DNA from: Cognatiluteimonas profundi
GTDB taxonomy: Bacteria > Pseudomonadota > Gammaproteobacteria > Xanthomonadales > Xanthomonadaceae
Length of the DNA stretch: 64,000 bases
Assembly (NCBI RefSeq): GCF_009792795.1
Contig: NZ_VKHQ01000003.1
Span: 372,001-436,000 of the forward strand
Reading direction: 5' to 3'
The notes under the pieces were generated by a model that saw only the letters and a program-made list of their open reading frames with translations, was not told where the DNA came from and made no database searches. The translations under genes and the position numbers were made by a program. Each line of letters opens with the position of its first letter. Positions within the stretch are counted from its first letter, which is position 1. Of the stretch, positions 54,799 through 63,644 are shown piece by piece.

Positions 54799-57084
54799 TC
54801 ACTTGCGCTTGCCTGCCCCGGCGAGGCTTTGCGCCGCGGCGACGATTTCCTCTTCCGACGGAATCACCAGGAACGCAGCGCCAGCAAGCGGGGTGAACGT
54901 ATCGGCGCCGACCACGCGCTTGAGCGGCTTTGCCCCGGATCCGCCCTCGGTGATCGCCGTGATCACGCCCTCGCCGACGCCGGCACTATGGCGACCTTCG
55001 TCCACCACGATGATCCGGTCGCACTGGGCAGCGTGCTTCGCGATCGCCGCCTCGTTGAGCGGCACGAGCCAGCGCAGGTCGACGACGCGAACCTTCCAGC
55101 CAAGTTGCTGCTCGATGGTCCGTGCGGCGCGCAGGCTCATGGGAACGCCGTTGCCGAAGCTGACGATCAGGCAATCCGTCGCATCGGGGTTGTAGACACG
55201 CTCGTCGCCCAGCACCAGCGCCTGGTCCGGGGCGGGATAGGTCGTGAGCCATCCGCCATCGCCGGCTTCATGCAGGTCCTTCGCCATGTACAGGGCGATC
55301 GGTTCGAGGAAGGCACACACGCGACCGTCCACCTTGGCCAGTGCGGCCAGCGTGCGCAGCATCATCGCGGCATCGTCGCCGCGCGAGGCGCAACCGACCA
55401 CGAGGCCTGGGATATCGCGCAGGGCCGTGATCGAGTTGTCGTTGTGGAAATGCCCACCGAACCCGCGCTGGTAGCCCAGCGACGCGATGCGCAACACCAT
55501 CGGATTGCGATACTGGTCGTTGCTGAAGAACTGCAGGCTTGCCGCCTCGCCACGGATCTGGTCGCAGGCGTTGTGGAAATACGCCAGGTACTGGATCTCG
55601 GGAAACGGCAACAGGCCCATGTTGGCGTAACCCTGGGCAAGACCCAGGATGATCGTTTCATCCAGCAGCGTGTTGAAGACGCGACGGTTGCCGAATGCCT
55701 TGTGCAGGCCCTTGGTGACCGTATACACGCCGCCTTTCTGCGCCACGTCCTCGCCGAACAGCAGCGCCTCGGGATACTTGGCGAACAGGTCGTGCAGCGC
55801 GTTGTTGATCTGGATCGCCAGGTGTTTCGGCGCCTGCTTCTCCGGCAACCGCGCATCGTCGCCAAAGACCGCAACACGCCTGTCCGCGTAATCGCTGCGC
55901 CTCGCCTCCGCGTTCACCGCCTGCGGCGTGTATGGCGCCAGCGGGGCCATCACGTCCTGCAGGGACGTCAGGCGCGGACGGCGGTCGGCATCCTCGGCCG
56001 CGGCGAAGCAGCGTTTCCGCGTGTCCTCGTACAACGCAAGGATTTCGTCCTTCGACATGAGGCCGGATTCGAGTGCGATCCCGGCACTGCGCAACAGCGG
56101 ATCGCTGGCCTCCACGGCGCACAGCTCCTCGATCGAGCGCCATTCGATCTCGAAGTCGGTTCCGGCGTGACCCATGATCCGCGTGGTACGCAGGTGCAGG
56201 AATGTCGGGCGTCGCGAACGACGGCAATGTTCGACCGCCGCGCGCACCTGGCCATAGCCTTCGGCGAGGTCCAGCCCGTCGGCAAGGAAATAATCCAGGT
56301 CGGCGCGGTTGCGGAAATTGCGCGCGATCCAGTCGGTCGGCGTCTTGACCGAAATGCCGATGCCGTTGTCCTCGCACACGAACAGGACCGGTGCGGGCAG
56401 CTTCTGGTAGGCCGTCCATGCAGCGGCGTTGAACGCCGTCTGCGCCGTCGCGTGGTTGCTCGATGCATCGCCGAAGGAGCAGATGGCGATGCTGTCGTCC
56501 GGGATCGGCAGGCCGCAACCCATGCGGCGCGCCTGTTCGATCGCGACCGCGGTTCCGAATGCCTTGGGCAGGTGCGATGCGATGGTCGACGTCTGCGGCA
56601 GCACCCACAGCGGCTTGCTGCCCCAGACCTTGTGGCGGCCACCAGAGGCCGGATCGTCCTTGCTCGCCGCGAACGACAGCGCCGAGTCGGTGATCGGATC
56701 CATGCCCGGCAGCTTGCGGAAGCGCTCGGCCATGAATCCGCCGCTGCGATAGTGCAGGAAGGCCGGATCGGTGTGGCGGGTCAGCCGCGCCACCATCGCG
56801 TTGCCTTCATGGCCACTGGAGCCGATCGTGTAGAAGACCTTGTTCTGCACGCGCAGCACGCGCGCCATCAGATCCAGGTGGCGGCTGATCAGCTGGGATT
56901 CGAACAGCTCGCGGAATCCGCGGGCATCGAGCTCGCTGCCTTCCAGGATGGATTCGTCCGCCGATGGCTTCGCATCGGCCTGCCCGCGCCAATCGCGGAC
57001 GAATTCCTGGAAGTTGACGTCGCAGATTTCCGCGCGATTGACGCCGCGCATGCGTGGTGGAATGGCAACCGGTGTTACGGACAT
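54799..57084 (-). CDS. Branched-chain 2-oxoacid dehydrogenase E1, alpha and beta fused
   Basis: 761 residues from ATG 57084. Alpha half: YRSGGFMAERFRKLPGMDP and the thiamine-diphosphate motif GDASSNHATAQTAFNAAAW (GDG...N-type). Beta half: LFGEDVAQKGGVYTVTKGLHKAFGNRRVFNTLLDE, ANMGLLPFPEIQYLAYFHNACDQI and VRVVDLRWLVPL. Fused alpha-beta E1 enzymes occur in this group. It would decarboxylate branched 2-oxoacids to prime iso-fatty-acid synthesis, abundant in Xanthomonads; E2/E3 are not adjacent. Start has GGAG in position. Confidence 0.9.
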   Translation of the reverse strand: MSVTPVAIPPRMRGVNRAEICDVNFQEFVRDWRGQADAKPSADESILEGSELDARGFRELFESQLISRHLDLMARVLRVQNKVFYTIGSSGHEGNAMVARLTRHTDPAFLHYRSGGFMAERFRKLPGMDPITDSALSFAASKDDPASGGRHKVWGSKPLWVLPQTSTIASHLPKAFGTAVAIEQARRMGCGLPIPDDSIAICSFGDASSNHATAQTAFNAAAWTAYQKLPAPVLFVCEDNGIGISVKTPTDWIARNFRNRADLDYFLADGLDLAEGYGQVRAAVEHCRRSRRPTFLHLRTTRIMGHAGTDFEIEWRSIEELCAVEASDPLLRSAGIALESGLMSKDEILALYEDTRKRCFAAAEDADRRPRLTSLQDVMAPLAPYTPQAVNAEARRSDYADRRVAVFGDDARLPEKQAPKHLAIQINNALHDLFAKYPEALLFGEDVAQKGGVYTVTKGLHKAFGNRRVFNTLLDETIILGLAQGYANMGLLPFPEIQYLAYFHNACDQIRGEAASLQFFSNDQYRNPMVLRIASLGYQRGFGGHFHNDNSITALRDIPGLVVGCASRGDDAAMMLRTLAALAKVDGRVCAFLEPIALYMAKDLHEAGDGGWLTTYPAPDQALVLGDERVYNPDATDCLIVSFGNGVPMSLRAARTIEQQLGWKVRVVDLRWLVPLNEAAIAKHAAQCDRIIVVDEGRHSAGVGEGVITAITEGGSGAKPLKRVVGADTFTPLAGAAFLVIPSEEEIVAAAQSLAGAGKRK

Positions 57085-57124
57085 CGAATACTCCGCCCTG
57101 CCATCGGCAGCGCTCAAATGATTC

Positions 57125-57763
57125 TCAGGATTGCGCGAACCGGGCGGCGACGTCGGCCGAGGGTGCCGGCATGGCAATGAAACCGGGCGTCGCCCGGACG
57201 CGGGCCAGCCAGTCCCGCACGGCCGGATAGGCTGAAAGATCGAAGCCGCCTTCGCCGGCGACGTCGGTGTAGCCGAACAGCGCGATGTCGGCGATCCCGT
57301 AGTCAGGGCCGCTGAACCATGCGGCAGCCGACAGGTGTCGCTCCATCACGGCCAGGGCCTGGTGGCCGCGCTGTTGCAGTTCCGGCAGGTTGCCGCGCCG
57401 CGGTGAATCGAGCGGCGTCCATCCGCGGATGAAACGCGCCACCGCGACGTAGGGCTCGTGGCTGTATTGCTCGAAGAACATCCAGCTCAAGGCCTGCGCG
57501 CGCTGCCAGCTGTCTTCCGGCAGGTATGGCGTGCCTTCGGCGAGCCAGAACAGGATGGCGTTGGACTCGGCCATGACGCGGCCGTCTTCGAGCTCGATCA
57601 GCGGCACGCGGCCGTTGGGATTCTTCGCCAGGAAGTCCAGCGTACGGGTTTCGCCACGACTGCTGTCGACCTCGACCCAGCGGTATTCGCGACCAAGCTG
57701 CTCGAGCAGCAATCGCAGCTTGTGGCAATTGCCGGACGCCGAGAACCCATACACGATGATCAT
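57125..57763 (-). CDS. Glutathione S-transferase family protein
   Basis: 212 residues from ATG 57763, which overlaps the GNAT stop. N-terminal thioredoxin-like domain with FSASGNCHKLRLLLEQLG (Ser/Cys at the thiol site), NPNGRVPLIELEDGRVMAESNAI; C-terminal helical domain. Substrate unknown. Confidence 0.85.
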   Translation of the reverse strand: MIIVYGFSASGNCHKLRLLLEQLGREYRWVEVDSSRGETRTLDFLAKNPNGRVPLIELEDGRVMAESNAILFWLAEGTPYLPEDSWQRAQALSWMFFEQYSHEPYVAVARFIRGWTPLDSPRRGNLPELQQRGHQALAVMERHLSAAAWFSGPDYGIADIALFGYTDVAGEGGFDLSAYPAVRDWLARVRATPGFIAMPAPSADVAARFAQS

Positions 57764-58308
57764 GCGGACGGCCGCGCCCTGCGGGCGCGCCATTCCTCCC
57801 GGGTCTGGCCCCACAGTTCGACCGCGTGCGAATCCAGCGGCGGTGCAAGCTTGACCGGACCACGGTTGCGCGAACCCAATCGCGCGGCCACCGCTTGCGA
57901 GGCGGCATTGGCCGGCGAGATCGTATGGATCACGTCGGTCCAGCCCAAATGGTCGAAGGCCCAGTCCATGGACGCGGCACAGGCTTCGGTCGCATAGCCC
58001 TTGCCCCATGCATCGGGATGCAGCGCGTAACCCACCTCCGTGCCCGGCCAGCCGTCAGGCTGCCAGGGACCTGCATGGCCAACCCACTGGCCACTGGATT
58101 TCTCGACCAGCGAGAACATGGCGAAGCCCTGCAACGCCCAGGCGCCCGGCATCTGCAGGAATCGCCGCCACGCATCGCCCCGCACCATCGGGCCGCCGAT
58201 GTGCGACGTCCCTTCGTGGGCGAACATCTCGGCGTAGCGCTCGAAATCCTCGATCCGCGGCAGGCGCAGGATCAGGCGCTCGGTTTCCAGCGTGGGTCCG
58301 TCGACCAT
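57760..58308 (-). CDS. GNAT-family N-acetyltransferase (RimJ/RimL-like)
   Basis: 182 residues. ETERLILRLPRIEDFERYAEMFAHE, EVGYALHPDAWGKGYATEACAASMDWAF (acetyl-CoA loop GxGYA) and a SPANAASQAVAARLG motif. RimJ/L-like proteins acetylate ribosomal protein N-termini or small substrates; the target is unknown. Precedes the GST gene. Confidence 0.87.
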   Translation of the reverse strand: MVDGPTLETERLILRLPRIEDFERYAEMFAHEGTSHIGGPMVRGDAWRRFLQMPGAWALQGFAMFSLVEKSSGQWVGHAGPWQPDGWPGTEVGYALHPDAWGKGYATEACAASMDWAFDHLGWTDVIHTISPANAASQAVAARLGSRNRGPVKLAPPLDSHAVELWGQTREEWRARRARPSA

Positions 58309-58325
58309 CGCCCAGTCTCCTTCGA

Positions 58326-59489
58326 TCAGAATGCGCTGATGCCGGTCAGTTCACGGCCGATCACGAGCTGGTGCACGGTCTCGGTGCCCTCGTAGGTGAT
58401 GACCGATTCCAGGTTGAGCGCATGCCGGATGGCGCAATGCTCGGTGGTGATGCCGGCGCCGCCCAGCAGGTCGCGACACTGTCGCGCGATGTCGATGGCC
58501 ATGCGGCAGTTGTTCCATTTGGCCAGCGAGACCTGCGCAGGCACCATCCTGCCGGCGTCCTTCAGGCGACCCAGCTGGATCACCAGCAACTGGCCCATGG
58601 TGATGCGTCGCGCCATGTCGGCGAGCTTGAGTTGCGCCGACTGCGTGGCCGCAACGGGGCGCTCGAACAGGATGCGCTCCTTCGAATAGTTCAGCGCCTC
58701 GTCCAGGCAGGCGATCGCCGCGCCGATCGGGCCCCAGGTGATGCCGTAGCGGGCCTGTGTCAGGCATCCCAGCGGCCCCTTGAGGCCCTTGACGTTGGGC
58801 AGCCGGTTGGCCTCGGGCACGCGCACGTTGTCGAAGAACAACGACGACGTCACCGACGCCCGCAGGCTCATCTTGTGCTTGATTTCCTGGGCGGCGAAAC
58901 CGGCCATGCCCTTCTCGACGACGAAGCCCTGGATGCCGTCGTCCGTCTGTGCCCAGACGATCGCGATATCAGCGACGTTGCCGTTGGTGATCCACATCTT
59001 GGAACCGTTGAGGACCCAGTCGCCACCGTCCTTGCGGGCGGTGGTCTTCATGTTGGCCGGATCCGAACCACCGTGCGGCTCGGTCAGGCCGAAGCAGCCG
59101 ATCACCTTGCCGGCGGCCATGTCCGGCAGCCAGCGCATGCGCTGCTCCTCGGTACCGTAGGCATAGATCGGATACATGCACAGCGAGGACTGCACGCTGA
59201 CGAAGGAGCGGATGCCGCTGTCGCCGCGTTCGAGTTCCTGGCAGATCAGGCCGTAGCTGACCGCATTGAGGCCGTGGCCGCCGTACTGCTCGGGCAGGGA
59301 CGAGCCCAGCAGGCCCAGTTCGGCGATCTCCGGAACCAGCTCCTTCGGGAAACGTCCCTGGTCGAATGCGTCGCCGATGATCGGCAGCACCCGCTCATTG
59401 GTGAAGCGGGCGACGGTGTCCTGCACCGCGCACTCCTCTTCCGACAACAGCGAGCGGACGTCGTACAGGTCGTTGAAAGGCAGGGCCAT
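58326..59489 (-). CDS. gcdH: Glutaryl-CoA dehydrogenase
   Basis: 387 residues from ATG 59489. CFGLTEPHGGSDPANMKTTAR and MWITNGNVADIAIVWAQTDDG bind FAD and substrate; the C-terminal ITYEGTETVHQLVIGRELTGISAF carries the catalytic Glu (YEGT). The GcdH-type sequence distinguishes it from other acyl-CoA dehydrogenases. It turns glutaryl-CoA into crotonyl-CoA in lysine and tryptophan breakdown. Confidence 0.9.
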   Translation of the reverse strand: MALPFNDLYDVRSLLSEEECAVQDTVARFTNERVLPIIGDAFDQGRFPKELVPEIAELGLLGSSLPEQYGGHGLNAVSYGLICQELERGDSGIRSFVSVQSSLCMYPIYAYGTEEQRMRWLPDMAAGKVIGCFGLTEPHGGSDPANMKTTARKDGGDWVLNGSKMWITNGNVADIAIVWAQTDDGIQGFVVEKGMAGFAAQEIKHKMSLRASVTSSLFFDNVRVPEANRLPNVKGLKGPLGCLTQARYGITWGPIGAAIACLDEALNYSKERILFERPVAATQSAQLKLADMARRITMGQLLVIQLGRLKDAGRMVPAQVSLAKWNNCRMAIDIARQCRDLLGGAGITTEHCAIRHALNLESVITYEGTETVHQLVIGRELTGISAF

Positions 59490-59562
59490 GGCAGGTTGGA
59501 CCGACAGGAAACCACCATTGTATCGGCCCGTGCTGCGGCGCGGCACCCCCACCGGCCCCATG

Positions 59563-59589
59563 AAAAAGGGGCCGGATCGCTCCGGCCCC
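59563..59589 (-). terminator. Rho-independent terminator
   Basis: Minus strand GGGGCCGGA-GCGA-TCCGGCCCC then TTTTT. Ends the glycine-zipper protein transcript before gcdH. Confidence 0.9.
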
Positions 59590-59611
59590 TCGGGTTTGCC
59601 CGGGCTGTCGC

Positions 59612-60427
59612 TCAGCCCTTCTTGCCGCCATCCACCGCGGCGACCTGGGTCACGACCTGCCCATCGACCACCGGCAGCCTGTCGCCGGGCTTGTGGTCCA
59701 TCCGCACGGTGTTCTCCTGGCCGTTGTAGCTGTAGGTCACGTCGTAGCCGATCGTCTTGTCCTCACTGCCCAGCGCGATGCGGCTGCCGGGCTTGCTGCC
59801 GGTCCGCATGGTGCCGGTGGTGCCGTCCGGGTTGCGGTACGTCACGTTGTAGGCGACGACGCGCGACGACTGCGACGTCGAGGCCTCGGTGTGGCACTGG
59901 TGCTCGGTACGGCTGATGACCTTGTTTTCGGCATGGCGCTGCTCGATGGCACGACCGGCAAATCCGCCGCCCACCGCTCCGCCGACCGTAGCCAGCTTCT
60001 TGCCGGTGCCACCGCCCACCTGGTTGCCGAGCAGGCCGCCGATCACCGCACCGGCGACGGTGCCGCCGATATTGCGCGGGTCACGTCGCGGCGCCTGCTC
60101 CTGCACGACGACGTCGTGGCAGACTTCGCGCGGAGTCGATGTGGTGCTGGTCTCGCGCACCGGATCGGTGCCGATCACCTGCGCATAGAGCTTCTGCTTC
60201 TCGGTCAGCGGCTTCACGTTGATGACCTGCGCATACTGCACGCGTCCGGCATCGGCCACCGACAGGTTATTCACAGGTGCGTCGCCAGCAGCAAGGCTCG
60301 CCTGCGCGGCGGGGTCGGCAGCCGTGGTGAAGGCAGGGTGGCTGTTGCGGCTGTTCTGGAAAGCAGCCACTGCCACGCCGCCGACCAGCAATGAGGCCAG
60401 GGCGATTGCGAGGGTGTTGTTCTTCAT
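59612..60427 (-). CDS. Glycine-zipper 2TM domain protein
   Basis: 271 residues from ATG 60427. N-terminal signal/anchor MKNNTLAIALASLLVGGVAVAAF, then a SlyB-type glycine zipper NIGGTVAGAVIGGLLGNQVGGG with GGAVGGGFAGRAIE, and a C-terminal domain (VVAYNVTYRNPDGTTGTMRT, DVTYSYNGQENTVRM) that is duplicated. Probably periplasmic or outer-membrane associated; role unknown. Ends with a strong terminator. Confidence 0.82.
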   Translation of the reverse strand: MKNNTLAIALASLLVGGVAVAAFQNSRNSHPAFTTAADPAAQASLAAGDAPVNNLSVADAGRVQYAQVINVKPLTEKQKLYAQVIGTDPVRETSTTSTPREVCHDVVVQEQAPRRDPRNIGGTVAGAVIGGLLGNQVGGGTGKKLATVGGAVGGGFAGRAIEQRHAENKVISRTEHQCHTEASTSQSSRVVAYNVTYRNPDGTTGTMRTGSKPGSRIALGSEDKTIGYDVTYSYNGQENTVRMDHKPGDRLPVVDGQVVTQVAAVDGGKKG

Positions 60428-60594
60428 GGTTGCTCCTGCGACGGGTGGACCCGTGCTTGTGTTGTGTCGAGGCGATTGCAACATCACGCGCCTGAACGGG
60501 GGCCGATCAAGCCCCGAGGACCGCGCCGTGGGCTGCATCTGACCGTTGATTGCGGCCGTGCTAGCGTCCCCTTCAATCACGAACGGAGCCAACC

Positions 60595-60828
60595 ATGGCG
60601 AACCTCCTGCACGTCCCGCTGCTGCGATGGCTGGCGCGATTGCGTTATCCCAAGCTCTTCCTGGTCATCGCCGGGCTGTTCGTGGTCGATCTGATGATTC
60701 CCAACTTCGTTCCCTGGGACGACATCCTGCTCGGCCTGGGGACACTCCTGCTGGCGCGGTGGAAGGACCGCGATGCGACGACCACCGGCAATGCCGCGCG
60801 CAATGGACGCAATGCAGCTGATCGATAG
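60595..60828 (+). CDS. Small membrane protein (DUF6116-like)
   Basis: 77 residues. LLRWLARLRYPKLFLVIAGLFVVDLMIPNFVPWDDILLGLGTLLLARWKD has two membrane helices. Similar short proteins are conserved in Xanthomonads next to TatD-like genes; function unknown. GGAGC lies 8 bases before the ATG. Confidence 0.8.
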   Translation: MANLLHVPLLRWLARLRYPKLFLVIAGLFVVDLMIPNFVPWDDILLGLGTLLLARWKDRDATTTGNAARNGRNAADR

Positions 60829-61585
60829 CCACTGTCACCTGGACGTCGACGCGTTCGACCACGACCGGGCGGACGTCGTCGCGCGCGCGCGCGCAGCGGG
60901 CGTCACCCGCCAGATCGTGCCGGCGATCGATGCGGCGGGCTGGCCGCGATTACGCGAGACCTGCACGGCCGACCCAGGTCTGTTTCCCGCCTACGGCCTG
61001 CATCCGATCGTGCTTGGATCGCACCGCCCACAACACATCGACGAGCTGCGCGCCTGGATCGAACGCGAGCATCCGCTCGCCATCGGCGAATGCGGCCTGG
61101 ACTTCTTCATCGACGACCCGCGCGTGGACGAGCAGCTGGCGTATTTCGAACCGCAACTGCTGCTGGCTCGCGAATTCGACATTCCGGTGATCGTTCACGC
61201 CCGCCGCGCCGTGGACGCCGTGATCGCAGCGATCCGCAAGGCCGGCGGCATCCGCGGCGTGGTCCATAGTTTTTCGGGAAGCGTCCAGCAGGCCCGTCAA
61301 CTCTGGCAGTTGGGTTTCCTGGTGGGACTTGGCGGCCCGGTGACATACGAGCGTGCCACCCGGCTACGCAAGCTGGCGGCAACGATGCCGATCGAATACC
61401 TGCTGCTGGAAACCGACGCGCCCGACCAGCCGGACAGCGGCCACAAAGGGCAGCGCAACGAGCCATCGCGCCTGGTCGACGTGCTGGAAACCATTGCGCG
61501 GTTGCGGGGAGAGGATCCGGCGCACGTCGCTGCCGCGACGACCATCAACGCCGAACGCCTGTTCCGCTTGCCGGCGCAGCAGTAG
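60803..61585 (+). CDS. TatD-family hydrolase
   Basis: 260 residues from ATG 60803, overlapping the preceding gene by 26 bases; 60812 is an alternative. LIDSHCHLD binds metal, then AIGECGLDFF, IVHARRAVDAVI, GVVHSFSGS and LLETDAPD. TatD enzymes are metal-dependent nucleases; YjjV-like members act on other phosphoesters. Convergent with tcdA, 17 bp apart. Confidence 0.9.
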   Translation: MDAMQLIDSHCHLDVDAFDHDRADVVARARAAGVTRQIVPAIDAAGWPRLRETCTADPGLFPAYGLHPIVLGSHRPQHIDELRAWIEREHPLAIGECGLDFFIDDPRVDEQLAYFEPQLLLAREFDIPVIVHARRAVDAVIAAIRKAGGIRGVVHSFSGSVQQARQLWQLGFLVGLGGPVTYERATRLRKLAATMPIEYLLLETDAPDQPDSGHKGQRNEPSRLVDVLETIARLRGEDPAHVAAATTINAERLFRLPAQQ

Positions 61586-61602
61586 CCGCGTCGAAGCCTG
61601 GG

Positions 61603-62397
61603 TCACTTTTTCAGCAGCAGTTCCAGCAACCTGCCGACCGCGGCAAACGCGAACGCGCCAGTGACATGCGTGGCTGCGCCCAGTCCACCACCGCAATCGA
61701 GCTTCAGCGCCGCATCGCCGCTGACACCCTTCGGTCGCACGCCGCACACGCTGCCATCGGGCTGCGGATACTTGACGTTCTCGAGCGAATACACCGCCGA
61801 CACCCCGAAGTAACGAGTCGCGTTCTTCGGGAAATTGAATTCCCCGCGCAGCTTCCTGCGCACCAGCGACAGCATCGCATCGTGCTCGGTCCGGGACAGG
61901 TCGCGCACCCGCACCTGCGTGGGATCGGTGCGGCCGCCAGCGGATCCGACGGTGATGATCGACTGCTTGCGGCGCCTGCACCAGGCAATGGCCTCGACCT
62001 TGGTGCGAAAGCTGTCGCAGGCATCCAGCACGACGTCGAAGCCCCGGTCGAGCAAGGCATCCAGATTGGTCGGCGTGAGGAAGCTCGCGATCGCCTCGAC
62101 CTCGATCTGCGGATTGATCGCGCGGCAGCGTTCGGCCATCGCCTCGGCCTTGCCGCGTCCGTACTGGCCGGAAATGGCCGGCAGCTGTCGATTGGTGTTG
62201 GACACGCACAGGTCGTCGGCATCGATCAGCGACAGATGGCCGACGCCCGAGCGCGCCATCGCCTCCACCGCCCACGAGCCGACTCCGCCAAGGCCCACGA
62301 CGGCGATGCGGCTGCCGCGGAAACGCGCCACCGAATCGCTGCCATACAGGCGATTGACGCCGGAAAACCGCTCAGCCCAGGGGTCGCTCATGCCCAC
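61603..62397 (-). CDS. tcdA: tRNA threonylcarbamoyladenosine dehydratase
   Basis: 264 residues. VAVVGLGGVGSWAVEAMARSGVG is the E1-like ATP-binding motif, LIDADDLCVSNTNRQ follows. Cyclises t6A37 in tRNA to ct6A using ATP. Cys residues at the cyclase site (LDCGGGLGAA) are present. Start may be residue 3. Confidence 0.92.
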   Translation of the reverse strand: MGMSDPWAERFSGVNRLYGSDSVARFRGSRIAVVGLGGVGSWAVEAMARSGVGHLSLIDADDLCVSNTNRQLPAISGQYGRGKAEAMAERCRAINPQIEVEAIASFLTPTNLDALLDRGFDVVLDACDSFRTKVEAIAWCRRRKQSIITVGSAGGRTDPTQVRVRDLSRTEHDAMLSLVRRKLRGEFNFPKNATRYFGVSAVYSLENVKYPQPDGSVCGVRPKGVSGDAALKLDCGGGLGAATHVTGAFAFAAVGRLLELLLKK

Positions 62398-62468
62398 AGT
62401 TTAACGACGGCGGCGGTGCAACGCGGCGTGGTATCGTCGCCGGCAACCCGGGCAAGAGGCCAACGTCC

Positions 62469-62885
62469 ATGGCAAGCAACGCGCAGCGTTACCTGTTTCT
62501 TTTCCTCATCGGCCTTGCGATGGGCATCGTTGGAACGGTCATGGCCATGCGCGCGCTCGATGCGCGGCAGGACCACTTCCCGGGCAGCGTGATGCAGGTG
62601 CAGCAATGGCACATGGCCCAGCTCAAGGCCGATGTCGACCAGAACCGGTGTGCGGCGACGGACACCCTGCCCCACCTGCAGGCACTGCGGACGATGGCCA
62701 ACGACATCCAGCCCGCATTTGCCGACCTGCGCGACGACACGCGATTCTCCAAGCACGCCAGCGACTTCCGCGCGACGCTGGACACGGCACTGGCGAGCCC
62801 GCCGCTCAATTGCGCTGGCGTCGGCACGGCACTCGCGAAGATCGGCGAGGACTGCAAGTCCTGCCACCAGGATTTCCGCAACTAG
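62469..62885 (+). CDS. Cytochrome c'-like protein with membrane anchor
   Basis: 138 residues. An N-terminal hydrophobic segment (RYLFLFLIGLAMGIVGTVMAM) is followed by a helical bundle and a C-terminal CKSCHQDFR, the CxxCH heme site of cytochromes c'. The signal shows no clear cleavage site, so it may stay membrane-bound. Possibly binds NO or CO as other cytochromes c'; function not established. Confidence 0.78.
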   Translation: MASNAQRYLFLFLIGLAMGIVGTVMAMRALDARQDHFPGSVMQVQQWHMAQLKADVDQNRCAATDTLPHLQALRTMANDIQPAFADLRDDTRFSKHASDFRATLDTALASPPLNCAGVGTALAKIGEDCKSCHQDFRN

Positions 62886-63037
62886 GCTTGCGGCAACGCA
62901 TCGCCATGTGAACACCGGCTGACGCACGACCGGCGAAATCGATCGATTGACCGGCTATTCACAAATCGCCTCCTAAGGTTGGCCCAAGGTTTCGGAGCAG
63001 CGTGCTCCTGCCTCCCACGGTTTACCCAGGAGACTTC

Positions 63038-63520
63038 ATGAATATCCGTCTGATCGGCGCCACCGCATTGCTCGCTTCGCTGGCAGCTGCCGGCTGCGCC
63101 ACCACCACTCCGGGCTATGCCCCGGCTTACGGCTCGGGCTATGGCTCGGCTCCGGCCTCCACGTCGTGCTACGACTGCGGCACCGTCACGCGCATCGAAG
63201 TCGCCTCCACCACGTCGAGCAATGTTCCCAACGCGACCGGCGCGGTCCTCGGTGGCCTGGTCGGCGCGGCCGCCGGCCACGAAATCTCCGGCCATACCGG
63301 TGGCAGCAAGGGCAACCAGAACATCGCAACGGCCGCTGGTGCGGTAGCTGGCGCGATCGCCGGCAATGCGATCCAGAATCGCCAGCAGGCACAGGGCGCC
63401 TACAACATCTACGTGCGCATGAACGATGGCCGCACCACGGTCGTCACCCAGAGCGACCTGGGCAACATTCGTGAAGGTTCGTACGTGAGTGTTGCAAATG
63501 GCCACGCCTCGCTGCGTTGA
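63038..63520 (+). CDS. Glycine-zipper 2TM outer-membrane lipoprotein (SlyB-like)
   Basis: 160 residues with CAGGAGA upstream. Signal MNIRLIGATALLASLAAAGC with lipobox AAGC, then a Gly/Tyr/Ala-rich linker, a CYDCG motif, and a glycine zipper (AVLGGLVGAAAGHEISGHTGG, AGAVAGAIAGN). Belongs to the same fold class as 59612 but is a lipoprotein. SlyB-type proteins help stabilise the outer membrane; direct evidence is lacking here. Confidence 0.88.
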   Translation: MNIRLIGATALLASLAAAGCATTTPGYAPAYGSGYGSAPASTSCYDCGTVTRIEVASTTSSNVPNATGAVLGGLVGAAAGHEISGHTGGSKGNQNIATAAGAVAGAIAGNAIQNRQQAQGAYNIYVRMNDGRTTVVTQSDLGNIREGSYVSVANGHASLR

Positions 63521-63547
63521 CATTTGCTGATCGACTGATTGAGAGAG

Positions 63548-63574
63548 AAGGCCCGCCAATGCGGGCCTTTTCTT
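63548..63574 (+). terminator. Rho-independent terminator
   Basis: AAGGCCCGC-CAAT-GCGGGCCTT followed by TTCTT, after the glycine-zipper lipoprotein gene. Confidence 0.9.
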
Positions 63575-63644
63575 GCGCCACCATCCGTGCGGCCGCCGGC
63601 GAGCCCGGCAATGCAAGAATGCCGATCGACAGTGCTTGCGAGGT

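Noticed and set aside
54829..57180. A 783-codon open frame antisense to the fused E1 gene (similar ones antisense to sdhA, wzc, lolC and uvrC)
   Set aside because: High-GC genes often leave long antisense frames. Composition is His/Arg/Val-rich with no motifs, and each lies opposite a gene with clear signatures.
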